From Marinobacter nitratireducens (lineage in GTDB: Bacteria > Pseudomonadota > Gammaproteobacteria > Pseudomonadales > Oleiphilaceae), in the NCBI RefSeq assembly GCF_000708045.1, contig NZ_ANIE01000009.1, forward strand, positions 248,001 to 312,000: DNA of 64,000 nucleotides, in the 5' to 3' direction. Under the pieces are notes generated by a model. The model searched no databases, was not told the DNA's origin, and saw only the letters and a list, made by a program, of their open reading frames with translations. Positions 26,126 through 34,255 of this stretch are shown piece by piece (positions within the stretch are counted from its first letter, which is position 1; every line of letters starts with the position of its first letter). Both the position numbers and the translations under genes were made by a program.

Positions 26126-27269
26126 CAGGCTCATGAAATCTCCATGGATGTTGGTGGTGGCCCTGCTGATGGCGGTGGCCCAGCAGACCATTGCGGAAAC
26201 ACTGACCGGCACTCCGGTTTCGCTGGGGCAGGGCGAGCAGAAGGTGTTTTCGTTCCAGGATCCACTCAAAAGGGTGGCGATCTCAAACCCCGACGTCGCG
26301 GCGGTATCGGTATCGGATGAACGTGAAATCCTCGTTACCGCCAAGGGTGAGGGTACGGCCGTGCTCTCTGTCTGGGAGAAAGGCCGTGACGAGCCAACGA
26401 GGGCTCCCGTTGTAGTGGCGGCAACCCAGGGCGAAAAGCTGCCCTTTGGTATGCAGGTACAGACTGATATCAGGATTGTAGAAGTCAACCGCAGTGAATT
26501 GAATCAGCTCGGTGCGTATTACACCAAGTTGTTTGACGGTGGGAGCCTGGGAGCCTCCTTTGGTGCGCCAGATGCAGTCATTCCGTCGCTCGGCGCCACG
26601 AATGGATTCAACTTCTTCCGGTTCGGCACCAACTCGCTGGCGGTGATCAATGCGCTTGAGTCCGGAGGCTTTGCCTACACCCTGGCAGAGCCGTCCCTGG
26701 TGTCACTCAGTGGTCAGAGTGCGACGTTTCTGTCCGGTGGCGAGTTTCCGATACCCATCGACAGTGGCAACGACGGCATTGAGATTGAGTACAAGGCCTT
26801 TGGTGTCAGCCTGAGCCTGACGCCAACCGTCGTAGATGAGGAACAGATCATCCTGAAGGTTGCACCGGAGGTGAGTGATCTGGATTTCTCTGCCGGTATT
26901 TCCACCGGTGGCGTGACGGTGCCGGGGCTCCGGGTTCGTCGGACGGAAACCACCGTATCCATGGGGCCCGGAGAGACGTTCATTATCAGTGGGCTGGTCA
27001 GCCGGAATACCATTAACAACAGTGACCGTATTCCAGGGCTCGGCAGCCTTCCGGTGCTGGGGGCTCTGTTCCGATCAGACCGGATATCCAGTGAAGACCG
27101 GGAGTTGATTATGGTGGTGACCCCTCACATCGTCAGCCCGAGTAGCCAATCTGGCCGCGATCTGAGTGCCATCGCCAGGGACTATGAGCAGGGGAGTACC
27201 CGGTTCATCGATATGGCCGTCGGGTCGGAGCCCGGAACCCGTCCAATCAAATACGGATTCAGTTGGTAA
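26115..27269 (+). CDS. cpaC: Tad secretin RcpA/CpaC
   Basis: 384 residues, short for a secretin but usual in this Tad subgroup. It has a signal peptide (ending QQTIAE), an N-terminal pilus-associated domain with the BON-like KRVAISNPDVAAVSV motif, and a C-terminal secretin domain (SFLSGGEFPIPI, VPGLRVRRTETTVSMGPGETFIISGL). It forms the outer-membrane channel for the Flp fibre. AGGAAGG lies just before the ATG. Followed after 4 bases by tadZ. Confidence 0.92.
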   Translation: MSIDRLMKSPWMLVVALLMAVAQQTIAETLTGTPVSLGQGEQKVFSFQDPLKRVAISNPDVAAVSVSDEREILVTAKGEGTAVLSVWEKGRDEPTRAPVVVAATQGEKLPFGMQVQTDIRIVEVNRSELNQLGAYYTKLFDGGSLGASFGAPDAVIPSLGATNGFNFFRFGTNSLAVINALESGGFAYTLAEPSLVSLSGQSATFLSGGEFPIPIDSGNDGIEIEYKAFGVSLSLTPTVVDEEQIILKVAPEVSDLDFSAGISTGGVTVPGLRVRRTETTVSMGPGETFIISGLVSRNTINNSDRIPGLGSLPVLGALFRSDRISSEDRELIMVVTPHIVSPSSQSGRDLSAIARDYEQGSTRFIDMAVGSEPGTRPIKYGFSW

Positions 27270-27273
27270 GCCT

Positions 27274-28452
27274 ATGTCAACGGAAGAAATACTGGTTTGT
27301 GTCTCAGACGACATCGGAATCCGCACCTGGCTTGAGCGGAGCCTGCAAGGCGCCTGGCCGGTCGAGTTTGTAGGTTCGTCTGACCTTTCCCGGATCAACC
27401 GGTTGGTCGCGGCGACCGGTACACGGTTGGTCATGGTCAGCGCTGATGAAAATGAACCTGAAAAGGCGCTCAGGATCATCTCCGCTCTGGCGAAAAGTGA
27501 TGAAGACCTCGTGGTGGTCAGCGTGGTGCGCCGCGTGGTTCAGGATTTTCTGTTGAAGAGCATGAGGGCGGGCGCCCGGGACTGCTTTATTGCCAGTAGT
27601 GATGGAGAAGAGCTGCGCAACCGGATCAATGATTTTCGTTTCTCAGCGTCCAAGGCTCCCAGACCTGAGGTCGCGGGTAGTAAAAAGATCGTACTGGTGA
27701 CCAGTGCGAGCCCGATTGTCGACACCCGTTTTTTCGCCCAGAACCTGGTGTTTGCGACCAACTACTTCCTCCCGCACGAGCGGATACTGGGGCTGGATAC
27801 AGCCGCAGATGACCGACATGCCTTCTATCTTGATAGCAATAACCGGCTGACCCTGGAAAACCTGCTGGATAACCCGGACTCGTTGGATGCCTCTCTGATC
27901 GCGACAGCCCTTGAGGAGTATTTGCCGAATCTGCGGTTCCTGTCTGGGCAACTGCCAATGAATGAAGGGGGGGAGGAGCGCAATACCGACCTGTTCATTG
28001 TCATGAGTCAGTTGGTGGGCCTCTTTGACCGCATTATCGTAAACGTCAGCCCCGCCGTAGCCGACTTCTGGGTAAACGCGGTCGGTCTGCATGCCCGGGA
28101 CCTGGTCATGATGATACATCCTGTGGTGGAACAGGCTCATGAGGCCCGTCGTCGATTGGATGCCTGGCAGGAGTGCATCTCGGCAGACTGTCGTCAAAGC
28201 CTGCTTCTCGACGGATTTGAAGGGAAAGGTTCTCCATCTCTTGGCGACATGGAGAAGGCGGTTGGCATCAACTCACTCGGCGCGCTGCCGCTGGACTGGA
28301 GTTCCCGCCTGACTGCGATCAATGCGGGCTTGCCTTTGCACCAGTTGCCAGGAAAATCCAGCTATCAACGTGAGCTGCTGAAAATTCTCAAGCGTTACGA
28401 ACTCGACAGTAACCAGGGAACGGCCCGCAAAGGGTCAACGCAACCAGCCTGA
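27274..28452 (+). CDS. tadZ: TadZ/CpaE-like pilus localisation ATPase homologue with degenerate P-loop
   Basis: 392 residues. The N-terminal ~120 residues look like an atypical receiver domain; the rest aligns in layout with the MinD-like domain of CpaE/TadZ. Where CpaE has KGGVGKT, this protein has VTSASPIVDTRFF (residues ~142-154), so the Walker A motif is missing and ATP binding is doubtful. A later segment ADFWVNAVGLHARDLVMMI corresponds to the region that follows Walker B. TadZ marks the site of pilus assembly at the pole. The start is ATG 27274, four bases after the secretin stop; the frame upstream to 27166 merely overlaps that gene. Confidence 0.82.
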   Translation: MSTEEILVCVSDDIGIRTWLERSLQGAWPVEFVGSSDLSRINRLVAATGTRLVMVSADENEPEKALRIISALAKSDEDLVVVSVVRRVVQDFLLKSMRAGARDCFIASSDGEELRNRINDFRFSASKAPRPEVAGSKKIVLVTSASPIVDTRFFAQNLVFATNYFLPHERILGLDTAADDRHAFYLDSNNRLTLENLLDNPDSLDASLIATALEEYLPNLRFLSGQLPMNEGGEERNTDLFIVMSQLVGLFDRIIVNVSPAVADFWVNAVGLHARDLVMMIHPVVEQAHEARRRLDAWQECISADCRQSLLLDGFEGKGSPSLGDMEKAVGINSLGALPLDWSSRLTAINAGLPLHQLPGKSSYQRELLKILKRYELDSNQGTARKGSTQPA

Positions 28453-28462
28453 GAGGTAAAGC

Positions 28463-29665
28463 ATGGCAAGCAGAACCGATCAGGAATACCAGAACCTGAA
28501 AAAGCGCGTTCATTACTATCTGGTTGAACGTCTCGACGAGGAAGGGGTGGAAGTCGGCAGGGTCAGCAACGACGTGCTGGCCACCTTTGTCCAGAATAAT
28601 GTCGCTGGCTACGTCTCCCATCATCGGACGCCGCTTTCAGCCCAGGACCTCACCAACCTGACCCGGGAAATACAGGACGAGGTGGCTGGTTTCGGCCCGC
28701 TGGAGCCGCTGCTGGCCGACGAGTCGGTCAACGACATCCTGGTCAATGGGCCTGAGGATGTGTTTGTGGAAGTGGCTGGTGTTCTTCAACGGGCGAACAC
28801 CCGGTTTATTGACGATGACCATGTCGTCCGGATTATCCGGCGTATTCTCGCCCCTCTGGGGCGTCGGCTCGACGAGTCATCCCCAATGGTGGATGCCCGT
28901 TTGCCGGATGGCTCGAGGGTTAACGCCATCATTCCGCCCATTGCCCTTGATGGCCCCTCAATCAGTATCCGGAAGTTTACCCAGAAACATCTGACGGCGC
29001 AGGACCTGGTGGATCGGGGATCAATGAGCGCTGATTGCCTTGAACTGTTGACCAAACTGGTTCAGAACCGCAGGAATATCCTGGTGAGTGGCGGAACGGG
29101 CACCGGTAAAACAACGATCCTCAACATGCTGAGCCAATACATTCCCCGGGAAGAACGGGTGGTGACCATTGAGGATTCGGCAGAACTCCAACTCAACCAC
29201 CCCCACATTGTCCGTCTCGAAACGCGACCGGCGAACACAGAAGGCAGCGGGAAAGTCACGGCCAGGGATCTGGTGATCAACTCGCTGCGGATGCGTCCGG
29301 ACAGAATCATCCTCGGCGAGGTGCGCTCCGGTGAGATCATTGAACTTCTGCAGGCCATGAATACCGGTCACGAAGGGTCCATGAGTACCATTCACGCCAA
29401 TACGGCCCGCGATGCCCTGGTCCGTATCGAGACCCTGCTTGCGGTAAACGGATACGATGCCAGTGAACGTGCTGTTGGGCGCCTGATCGGATCATCACTG
29501 GACGTTATTGTTCAGCTGAGCCGTCTGGCGAACGGCCGGCGGTTGGTCAGTGAAGTGGTGGCGCTGGCCGGTGACGGTGACGACCCGTACCGTATGGAAA
29601 GCCTCTACCGTACGGATACCGATGAAGCCGGTGAACCCATTCCGACCCTTGGGAGTGCACTCTGA
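28463..29665 (+). CDS. tadA: Tad pilus assembly ATPase TadA/CpaF
   Basis: 400 residues of the GspE/VirB11 secretion ATPase superfamily. Walker A is VSGGTGTGKTTILN (residues ~209-222), the Asp box and Walker B (RPDRIILGEVRSGE) follow, and the His-box HEGSMSTIHANTARDAL completes the catalytic set. The N-terminal FGPLEPLLADESVNDILVNG is the CpaF signature. It powers Flp pilus assembly from the cytoplasm. Ends in TGATG shared with tadB. Confidence 0.95.
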   Translation: MASRTDQEYQNLKKRVHYYLVERLDEEGVEVGRVSNDVLATFVQNNVAGYVSHHRTPLSAQDLTNLTREIQDEVAGFGPLEPLLADESVNDILVNGPEDVFVEVAGVLQRANTRFIDDDHVVRIIRRILAPLGRRLDESSPMVDARLPDGSRVNAIIPPIALDGPSISIRKFTQKHLTAQDLVDRGSMSADCLELLTKLVQNRRNILVSGGTGTGKTTILNMLSQYIPREERVVTIEDSAELQLNHPHIVRLETRPANTEGSGKVTARDLVINSLRMRPDRIILGEVRSGEIIELLQAMNTGHEGSMSTIHANTARDALVRIETLLAVNGYDASERAVGRLIGSSLDVIVQLSRLANGRRLVSEVVALAGDGDDPYRMESLYRTDTDEAGEPIPTLGSAL

Positions 29666-30582
29666 TGCCGGCGCAGACGCTCTTTGCGGCGGCGATCACC
29701 GTGTCGGTTCTGACGCTGGTGGTGCTCCTTGGGCAGTGGGTGTGGACGCGCACTGCCGGGATGCGGGCGATAGAACGCACAACGCGCATGCGCTTGTTCC
29801 CTGCGCAGGAGACAACGGTTCTTGGTGGTGCCCGGGTCGATCTGGGGCCGGTGGAACGATTGCTGGTACAGGCTGATATCGCGATGAGTCTGCAGCGGCT
29901 GACGATTTTGGCGGTCGTGTTGGTGGCGGGTCTGCTGGTGCTGTTCGTTACCCGGGGTTTGGTTGAACTGTTGGTGACCGTGTTCTTTATTTCTGTGGCC
30001 GGGGCTGTTTGGTGGCGGGTCCGGTTCCAGAAACAGCGCCGGGTCATCCACGAAGAATTACCCGGTATTATCGATGCTGCTTTGAGAAATATTGATGCCG
30101 GCCGCTCTCTGGAGCATTCGCTTATCGTAGCGTTTGATGAGTCCAGTCCGGTGTTCCAGCCACTGGTATTCCGGCTTCGCAGCGCGGTTGAAGCCGGTCG
30201 GGAATACACCGGGTTGTTTGAGGATTTTGCCCGGTTATACAACACGCCATCCATGATCCTGGTCGCGCTTGCATTGCGGACAACGTCAAGGTTCGGTTCG
30301 TCGATCAGGCCCGTACTGGAGCAGGTTGCAGCCTCGCTGCGCTCCCAGCAGGAGTTGCGACAGGAATTTCTGGCGGCAACGGCCGAGACGCGCTTCACGG
30401 CAGTGACCTTTGCTGTTTTACCGCCCGGGCTGGCGGCATACATGGTTCTGATGAACGAAGAGTATGCGGATATTCTCGTCAACACACCGACAGGCCATAA
30501 CCTGTTGATTACCGCCGGTATCCTGCAATTGATTGGTATGGCCGTGATCTGGCGGATGATCCAGGGGGTGGGCCGTGCGTGA
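29665..30582 (+). CDS. tadB: Tad inner-membrane platform protein TadB
   Basis: 305 residues with two N-terminal and two C-terminal hydrophobic segments around a cytoplasmic T2SSF (GspF-like) domain: LPGIIDAALRNIDAGRSLEHSL is the characteristic start of the domain. It anchors the TadA ATPase at the inner membrane together with TadC. Its ATG shares a base with the tadA stop, and its 3' end overlaps tadC by 8 bases. Confidence 0.92.
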   Translation: MPAQTLFAAAITVSVLTLVVLLGQWVWTRTAGMRAIERTTRMRLFPAQETTVLGGARVDLGPVERLLVQADIAMSLQRLTILAVVLVAGLLVLFVTRGLVELLVTVFFISVAGAVWWRVRFQKQRRVIHEELPGIIDAALRNIDAGRSLEHSLIVAFDESSPVFQPLVFRLRSAVEAGREYTGLFEDFARLYNTPSMILVALALRTTSRFGSSIRPVLEQVAASLRSQQELRQEFLAATAETRFTAVTFAVLPPGLAAYMVLMNEEYADILVNTPTGHNLLITAGILQLIGMAVIWRMIQGVGRA

Positions 30583-31444
30583 ATTATGGTTGGTTCTGCC
30601 CAGTGCACTGGCATTGACGGCCATTTGGATGGCGGTCTACCAGGCACCACGATGGGCCATTGCCTCCCGGATACGGGATCGCCTGGCAAAGACTGGCACC
30701 GGTGAGGGAGAAGAAGGGCAAACCTGGATAGCGGCGTTTGCTGCCTGGTTTACCGGTCTGTCCGTGGTCCAGAGTGACTTTGACGATATGGAACAGGCCC
30801 TGGAGACCACGGGGCGAACCCAGTATCAGGCGCAGCTCACCTATATTCTGCTGTGTTGGTTTCTCCCCGCATTGGCTATCCTCGCCGGTTTCCTGATAAC
30901 GGGGCCAATCGGCGGCTCTTTTATCGCTGCGGTTGCGTTCCTGTTACCCCGCCGGGTGATTCGCACCATGGGGGCAAACGCTGAGAAACGCCAGAACCTT
31001 GAGGCCATCGAGCTTTGCCACATGACCCGGATGTTGATGGAGGCCGGGTTGTCGATCGAACGGGCCATACGCTTGATTGCCTTGCAGGCACGCCCTGTGA
31101 TGCCTCATCTGTGTGTGCGGCTGGATCGTTTCAATCGGGTCATGGAAAGTGGGGCAGATCGTACGGAAGCTCTGGAGGAACTTGGACGCAACCGGAAAAT
31201 CCTGGTGTTGCGCAGTTATGTCAACCTGATGAAACAGAGCGGTAGCCTTGGTGCGGGCGTGTCTTCCAGTCTCGAACAGATTATCCGGGAAGCCCAGCAA
31301 AATGAGCGGGCGCGCCTGAAAGAAGAAACCAACCGGATCGGTGCCAAAATGACGATAGTGATGATGGTGTTCATGTTGCCGGCACTCTTCATCCTGGTCG
31401 GGGGACCTGCCGTCCTCTCCATTGCCGAATCGTTCGGGCGCTGA
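30575..31444 (+). CDS. tadC: Tad inner-membrane platform protein TadC
   Basis: 289 residues, a second T2SSF-domain protein (AIELCHMTRMLMEAGLSIERAI, SSLEQIIREAQQNERARLKEE) with TM helices near residues 90-125 and at the C-terminus (MTIVMMVFMLPALFILVGGP). It starts with GTG inside the end of tadB, so translation is coupled. Partners TadB in the membrane platform. Confidence 0.91.
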   Translation: MRELWLVLPSALALTAIWMAVYQAPRWAIASRIRDRLAKTGTGEGEEGQTWIAAFAAWFTGLSVVQSDFDDMEQALETTGRTQYQAQLTYILLCWFLPALAILAGFLITGPIGGSFIAAVAFLLPRRVIRTMGANAEKRQNLEAIELCHMTRMLMEAGLSIERAIRLIALQARPVMPHLCVRLDRFNRVMESGADRTEALEELGRNRKILVLRSYVNLMKQSGSLGAGVSSSLEQIIREAQQNERARLKEETNRIGAKMTIVMMVFMLPALFILVGGPAVLSIAESFGR

Positions 31445-31449
31445 TCAAC

Positions 31450-32184
31450 ATGAGATTCAACAGGAGCGATATCAAGTTGCGACACGGATTGATTCACCCT
31501 ATGCCCAGTTTTGTGCGTCCCATGGCAGCGTTGCTGGCATCAGCGGTTTTGGCTGGTTGTGCAACCACAATGCCGCCGGAAACGTCATACAGTGAAGAGC
31601 CCACATTACATGTGAGCTGTCGGACCCAGGTGCAGCCGGAAGAACGGCTCCAACTTGATGTAATTGACGAGAAAATCGGAAACGATCAGTTGTACGCAGC
31701 GTTAGCACAGCTGGAAAGCGAGCCACTGGGTACAGAGCAGCATTGGTTGAGGCGTGGCCAATTGTACGTGATCACCGGCCAGATGGCAGATGCACGGGAG
31801 CTATTTGAAGCGCTGGCGCTGCAATGCGACTCGGCAAGTAGCCACCACGGCCTGGGGCTGGTGGCGATGAAACAGGGGCGATTTGCGGAGGGGGTGGATC
31901 ACCTCGCTATCGCGAGAAAAAAGGCACCGATTTCCGGCAAGATTCGTAATGACTACGGCTATGCGCTGTTGCAGGTGAATGAGATCGCCACGGCGACCTA
32001 CGAACTGAGAACGGCTTTTGAGCTGGCAAACGGCGAGGGCAGTGCCCGACAGAATCTGGCCGTTGCCTACATCCTTGGCAAAGATTCTGCCGGGCTGAAA
32101 TGGATGCAAACCCGTTATGGATTAACCCGGGCAGAGCTTGAACATGCGCAGAAAATCGCGCAACGCATGGGGAGATCGCAATGA
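31450..32184 (+). CDS. tadD: Tad lipoprotein TadD with TPR repeats
   Basis: 244 residues from ATG 31450. A lipobox (AVLAGC, Cys at residue 37) gives an outer-membrane-targeted lipoprotein; a second ATG at 31501 would leave a more usual 20-residue signal peptide (MPSFVRPMAALLASAVLAGC) and may be the true start. The C-terminal part has TPR-like repeats (LRRGQLYVITGQMADARELF, IRNDYGYALLQVNEIATATY). TadD assists secretin or fibre assembly. Overlaps the next gene by 4 bases. Confidence 0.88.
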   Translation: MRFNRSDIKLRHGLIHPMPSFVRPMAALLASAVLAGCATTMPPETSYSEEPTLHVSCRTQVQPEERLQLDVIDEKIGNDQLYAALAQLESEPLGTEQHWLRRGQLYVITGQMADARELFEALALQCDSASSHHGLGLVAMKQGRFAEGVDHLAIARKKAPISGKIRNDYGYALLQVNEIATATYELRTAFELANGEGSARQNLAVAYILGKDSAGLKWMQTRYGLTRAELEHAQKIAQRMGRSQ

Positions 32185-32465
32185 GCGTACGGTATTGGAT
32201 TTTGCTGGCTTTGATGATCGGGGCGGCACAGGTGAGCGCGGGGGAGACCTATGAGTCAGGTTTCAGTTCGGGTGTGATCAATGACGTGCCAGAAAAACAT
32301 CATCGCTCAAAGGTGAGCGCGCAGCTGGAACAGCAGGCTACCACAGGCCAGCCTGATGAAGGGGAGCTTGCTGTGGGCGTGTTCGTTGACACCCAGGCGA
32401 GAATCGCGGAAACCTTCCGGCGCCCCGTGCCTGATCAAATGCTGAACGAAACCCGTGGTGAATAG
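32181..32465 (+). CDS. Small exported protein of the Tad operon (DUF3613-like)
   Basis: 94 residues with a cleavable signal peptide (LLALMIGAAQVSAGETYESG). The C-terminal half (VDTQARIAETFRRPVPDQML) resembles the DUF3613 family of short proteins found in Tad loci; that match is from memory. It overlaps tadD by 4 bases and ends one base before the tadG start, so it is an integral member of the operon. Function unknown; a periplasmic role in pilus assembly is inference from context. Confidence 0.75.
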   Translation: MSVRYWILLALMIGAAQVSAGETYESGFSSGVINDVPEKHHRSKVSAQLEQQATTGQPDEGELAVGVFVDTQARIAETFRRPVPDQMLNETRGE

Positions 32466-32466
32466 A

Positions 32467-34230
32467 ATGAATGCGCGACGTCAGACCGGGGCCCTGATGG
32501 TCATCACGCCGCTGGTCATTACCGCGATTCTTTTGTTCACAGCGCTCGCGATTGATGGCGCACGCCTGCTATCCCTGCGGGCAGACATGCAAAGTCAGGT
32601 AAATGCAGCGGCGACGGCTGCAGCGGGAGCCTCTCAAGCATGTGGTGGCGCGGCGGTCTCCATGCAAACCATGAATGCCCGGGCACTGGCGGCGGCTCAG
32701 GCTCAGGGATTTGATGGCGATGCGTCGGATCTTGTGGTGCAAGCCGGAGTCATTGAGAAATCCGCATCAAACCCCAGCGAGGTCGTTTTTCGGCCGGTCA
32801 CGGATATTGCTCAATCCAATGCCACGAGGGTGAGTTACAGTCGCGATGAGCCCATTTCACGGCTGTTGCCGGATGGATTCCTTGATGATGTCCGGGTTTC
32901 CGTAAACTCCGCGGTCAGAAAAGAGGTGATTGCCTCTATCAGCGCGGCGGGCTCGACTGCCGGCGTTGACGGAGGCCTGGTGGGAGCCCTGCTTGGCGGC
33001 ATACTCGGGCAACCGGGGTATACGCTTGATCCCACGGACATGAGTAGTCTCGGGAACACCCTGTTCTCGGTAGGGGACCTGCTCGATGGCCTGGGTGTCG
33101 GCACCCTCGAGGATGCCTTGCCCCTTGGAGCTGATGAGCTGGCAACGGCCATTCGGACGGTTGGTGGTGCGGCAACGCCGGCAGGCGATCTTGCGACCCG
33201 CCTGTTGTCCGCCTCCGGTATCGAGACGGTGGTTATCAGCGATGTCATCTCCACGCTCAGCGAGGCCGAAGTGCCCCGTGATGCAAAGTTCCGGGCCTAT
33301 GACCTGCTGGTCAGTACGGCCCTCAACGTGCTGCAGCAACAGCAGATCCTGAGTGGTTCGCCTCTGACGATCACCAACCTGAATGCGTTGGGATTACCCC
33401 TGACGTCAGCGATTGATCAGAACTCGCTGACACTTGAAGTCTATGTCAATCGGCCACCAACGGCTGCGGTCGGTCCGGCACGGCAGGACATAAACGGCGA
33501 CTGGATTACGACGTTTTATGCACCGGACATCAGCCTCGAAATCGGCGTCAGCGCCGAGCTGCCAACCCTTAACCTGCTGGGCCTGGCTGAATTCGGCATC
33601 GGTTCCCTGGTGATTCCGCTGGCTGTGGACCTTGGTGGTGGGCAGGGGGCGCTGGTGTCTGCAAGCTGCGCCGCTGGCGGCAATAACGATGTCGTTTTCG
33701 GGATGGACATGCAACGCCAGGCGGTGAGCCTCGGTACTGGCACGATTGATGAACCCACCGGCGATCACCTCAGTGATCCGTTGGACGTCAATATTGGCAC
33801 GTTAAAACTGTTGGCGGGGCTCATCACTATCGATCCGATAGTCGGCCTTGAGGCCACAATTGATGGCACGATTGGCTCGGTTTCGGCTACCGAAACCATG
33901 AATCCGGCGTATCCTCTGTACTGCGGTGCTGGCGGCTGTTCAAGTCTGGTCTATGATCAGAATAGCGGTGGTTTCTCAGGGACCAGTTTCAGCGTTCAGA
34001 TCATAGACTTGGAAATACTGGCTACCGGAATCGATACCAGCCTCGCCAATGCCATCCTGTCCACGGTAACGGGGCTATTGAATACCGTAGTGGGCAGTTT
34101 GCTTGAAACCCTGGTGGACCCGCTGGCGGAGGCCCTTGGCGTTGGAATCGGGGGTATGCAGGTGACAATCTATGAGGCCTCTCAGAGCGGCAGCCAGCTG
34201 ATCGAGAACATCGAGGTGGTCGGTAACTGA
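32467..34230 (+). CDS. tadG: TadG-like pilus assembly protein
   Basis: 587 residues. The N-terminus is the TadG/DUF2134 type: a basic leader then GALMVITPLVITAILLFTALAIDGARLL, followed by a helix (DMQSQVNAAATAAAGASQACGG). The remainder is a long, low-charge extracytoplasmic region rich in Gly, Leu and Asp with only a handful of Cys residues; I see no von Willebrand A motif. Start ATG 32467 lies one base after the preceding stop; an upstream GTG is in frame but sits inside that gene. TadG is anchored in the inner membrane and is needed for Flp production. Confidence 0.83.
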   Translation: MNARRQTGALMVITPLVITAILLFTALAIDGARLLSLRADMQSQVNAAATAAAGASQACGGAAVSMQTMNARALAAAQAQGFDGDASDLVVQAGVIEKSASNPSEVVFRPVTDIAQSNATRVSYSRDEPISRLLPDGFLDDVRVSVNSAVRKEVIASISAAGSTAGVDGGLVGALLGGILGQPGYTLDPTDMSSLGNTLFSVGDLLDGLGVGTLEDALPLGADELATAIRTVGGAATPAGDLATRLLSASGIETVVISDVISTLSEAEVPRDAKFRAYDLLVSTALNVLQQQQILSGSPLTITNLNALGLPLTSAIDQNSLTLEVYVNRPPTAAVGPARQDINGDWITTFYAPDISLEIGVSAELPTLNLLGLAEFGIGSLVIPLAVDLGGGQGALVSASCAAGGNNDVVFGMDMQRQAVSLGTGTIDEPTGDHLSDPLDVNIGTLKLLAGLITIDPIVGLEATIDGTIGSVSATETMNPAYPLYCGAGGCSSLVYDQNSGGFSGTSFSVQIIDLEILATGIDTSLANAILSTVTGLLNTVVGSLLETLVDPLAEALGVGIGGMQVTIYEASQSGSQLIENIEVVGN

Positions 34231-34255
34231 ATCCCCTCAACAAGGAACGGGGTCT

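Noticed and set aside
27274-28452. Frameshift or pseudogene as the reason for the missing Walker A in tadZ
   Set aside because: The frame is intact over full family length with normal codon use and spacing to neighbours, so divergence rather than decay is more likely.
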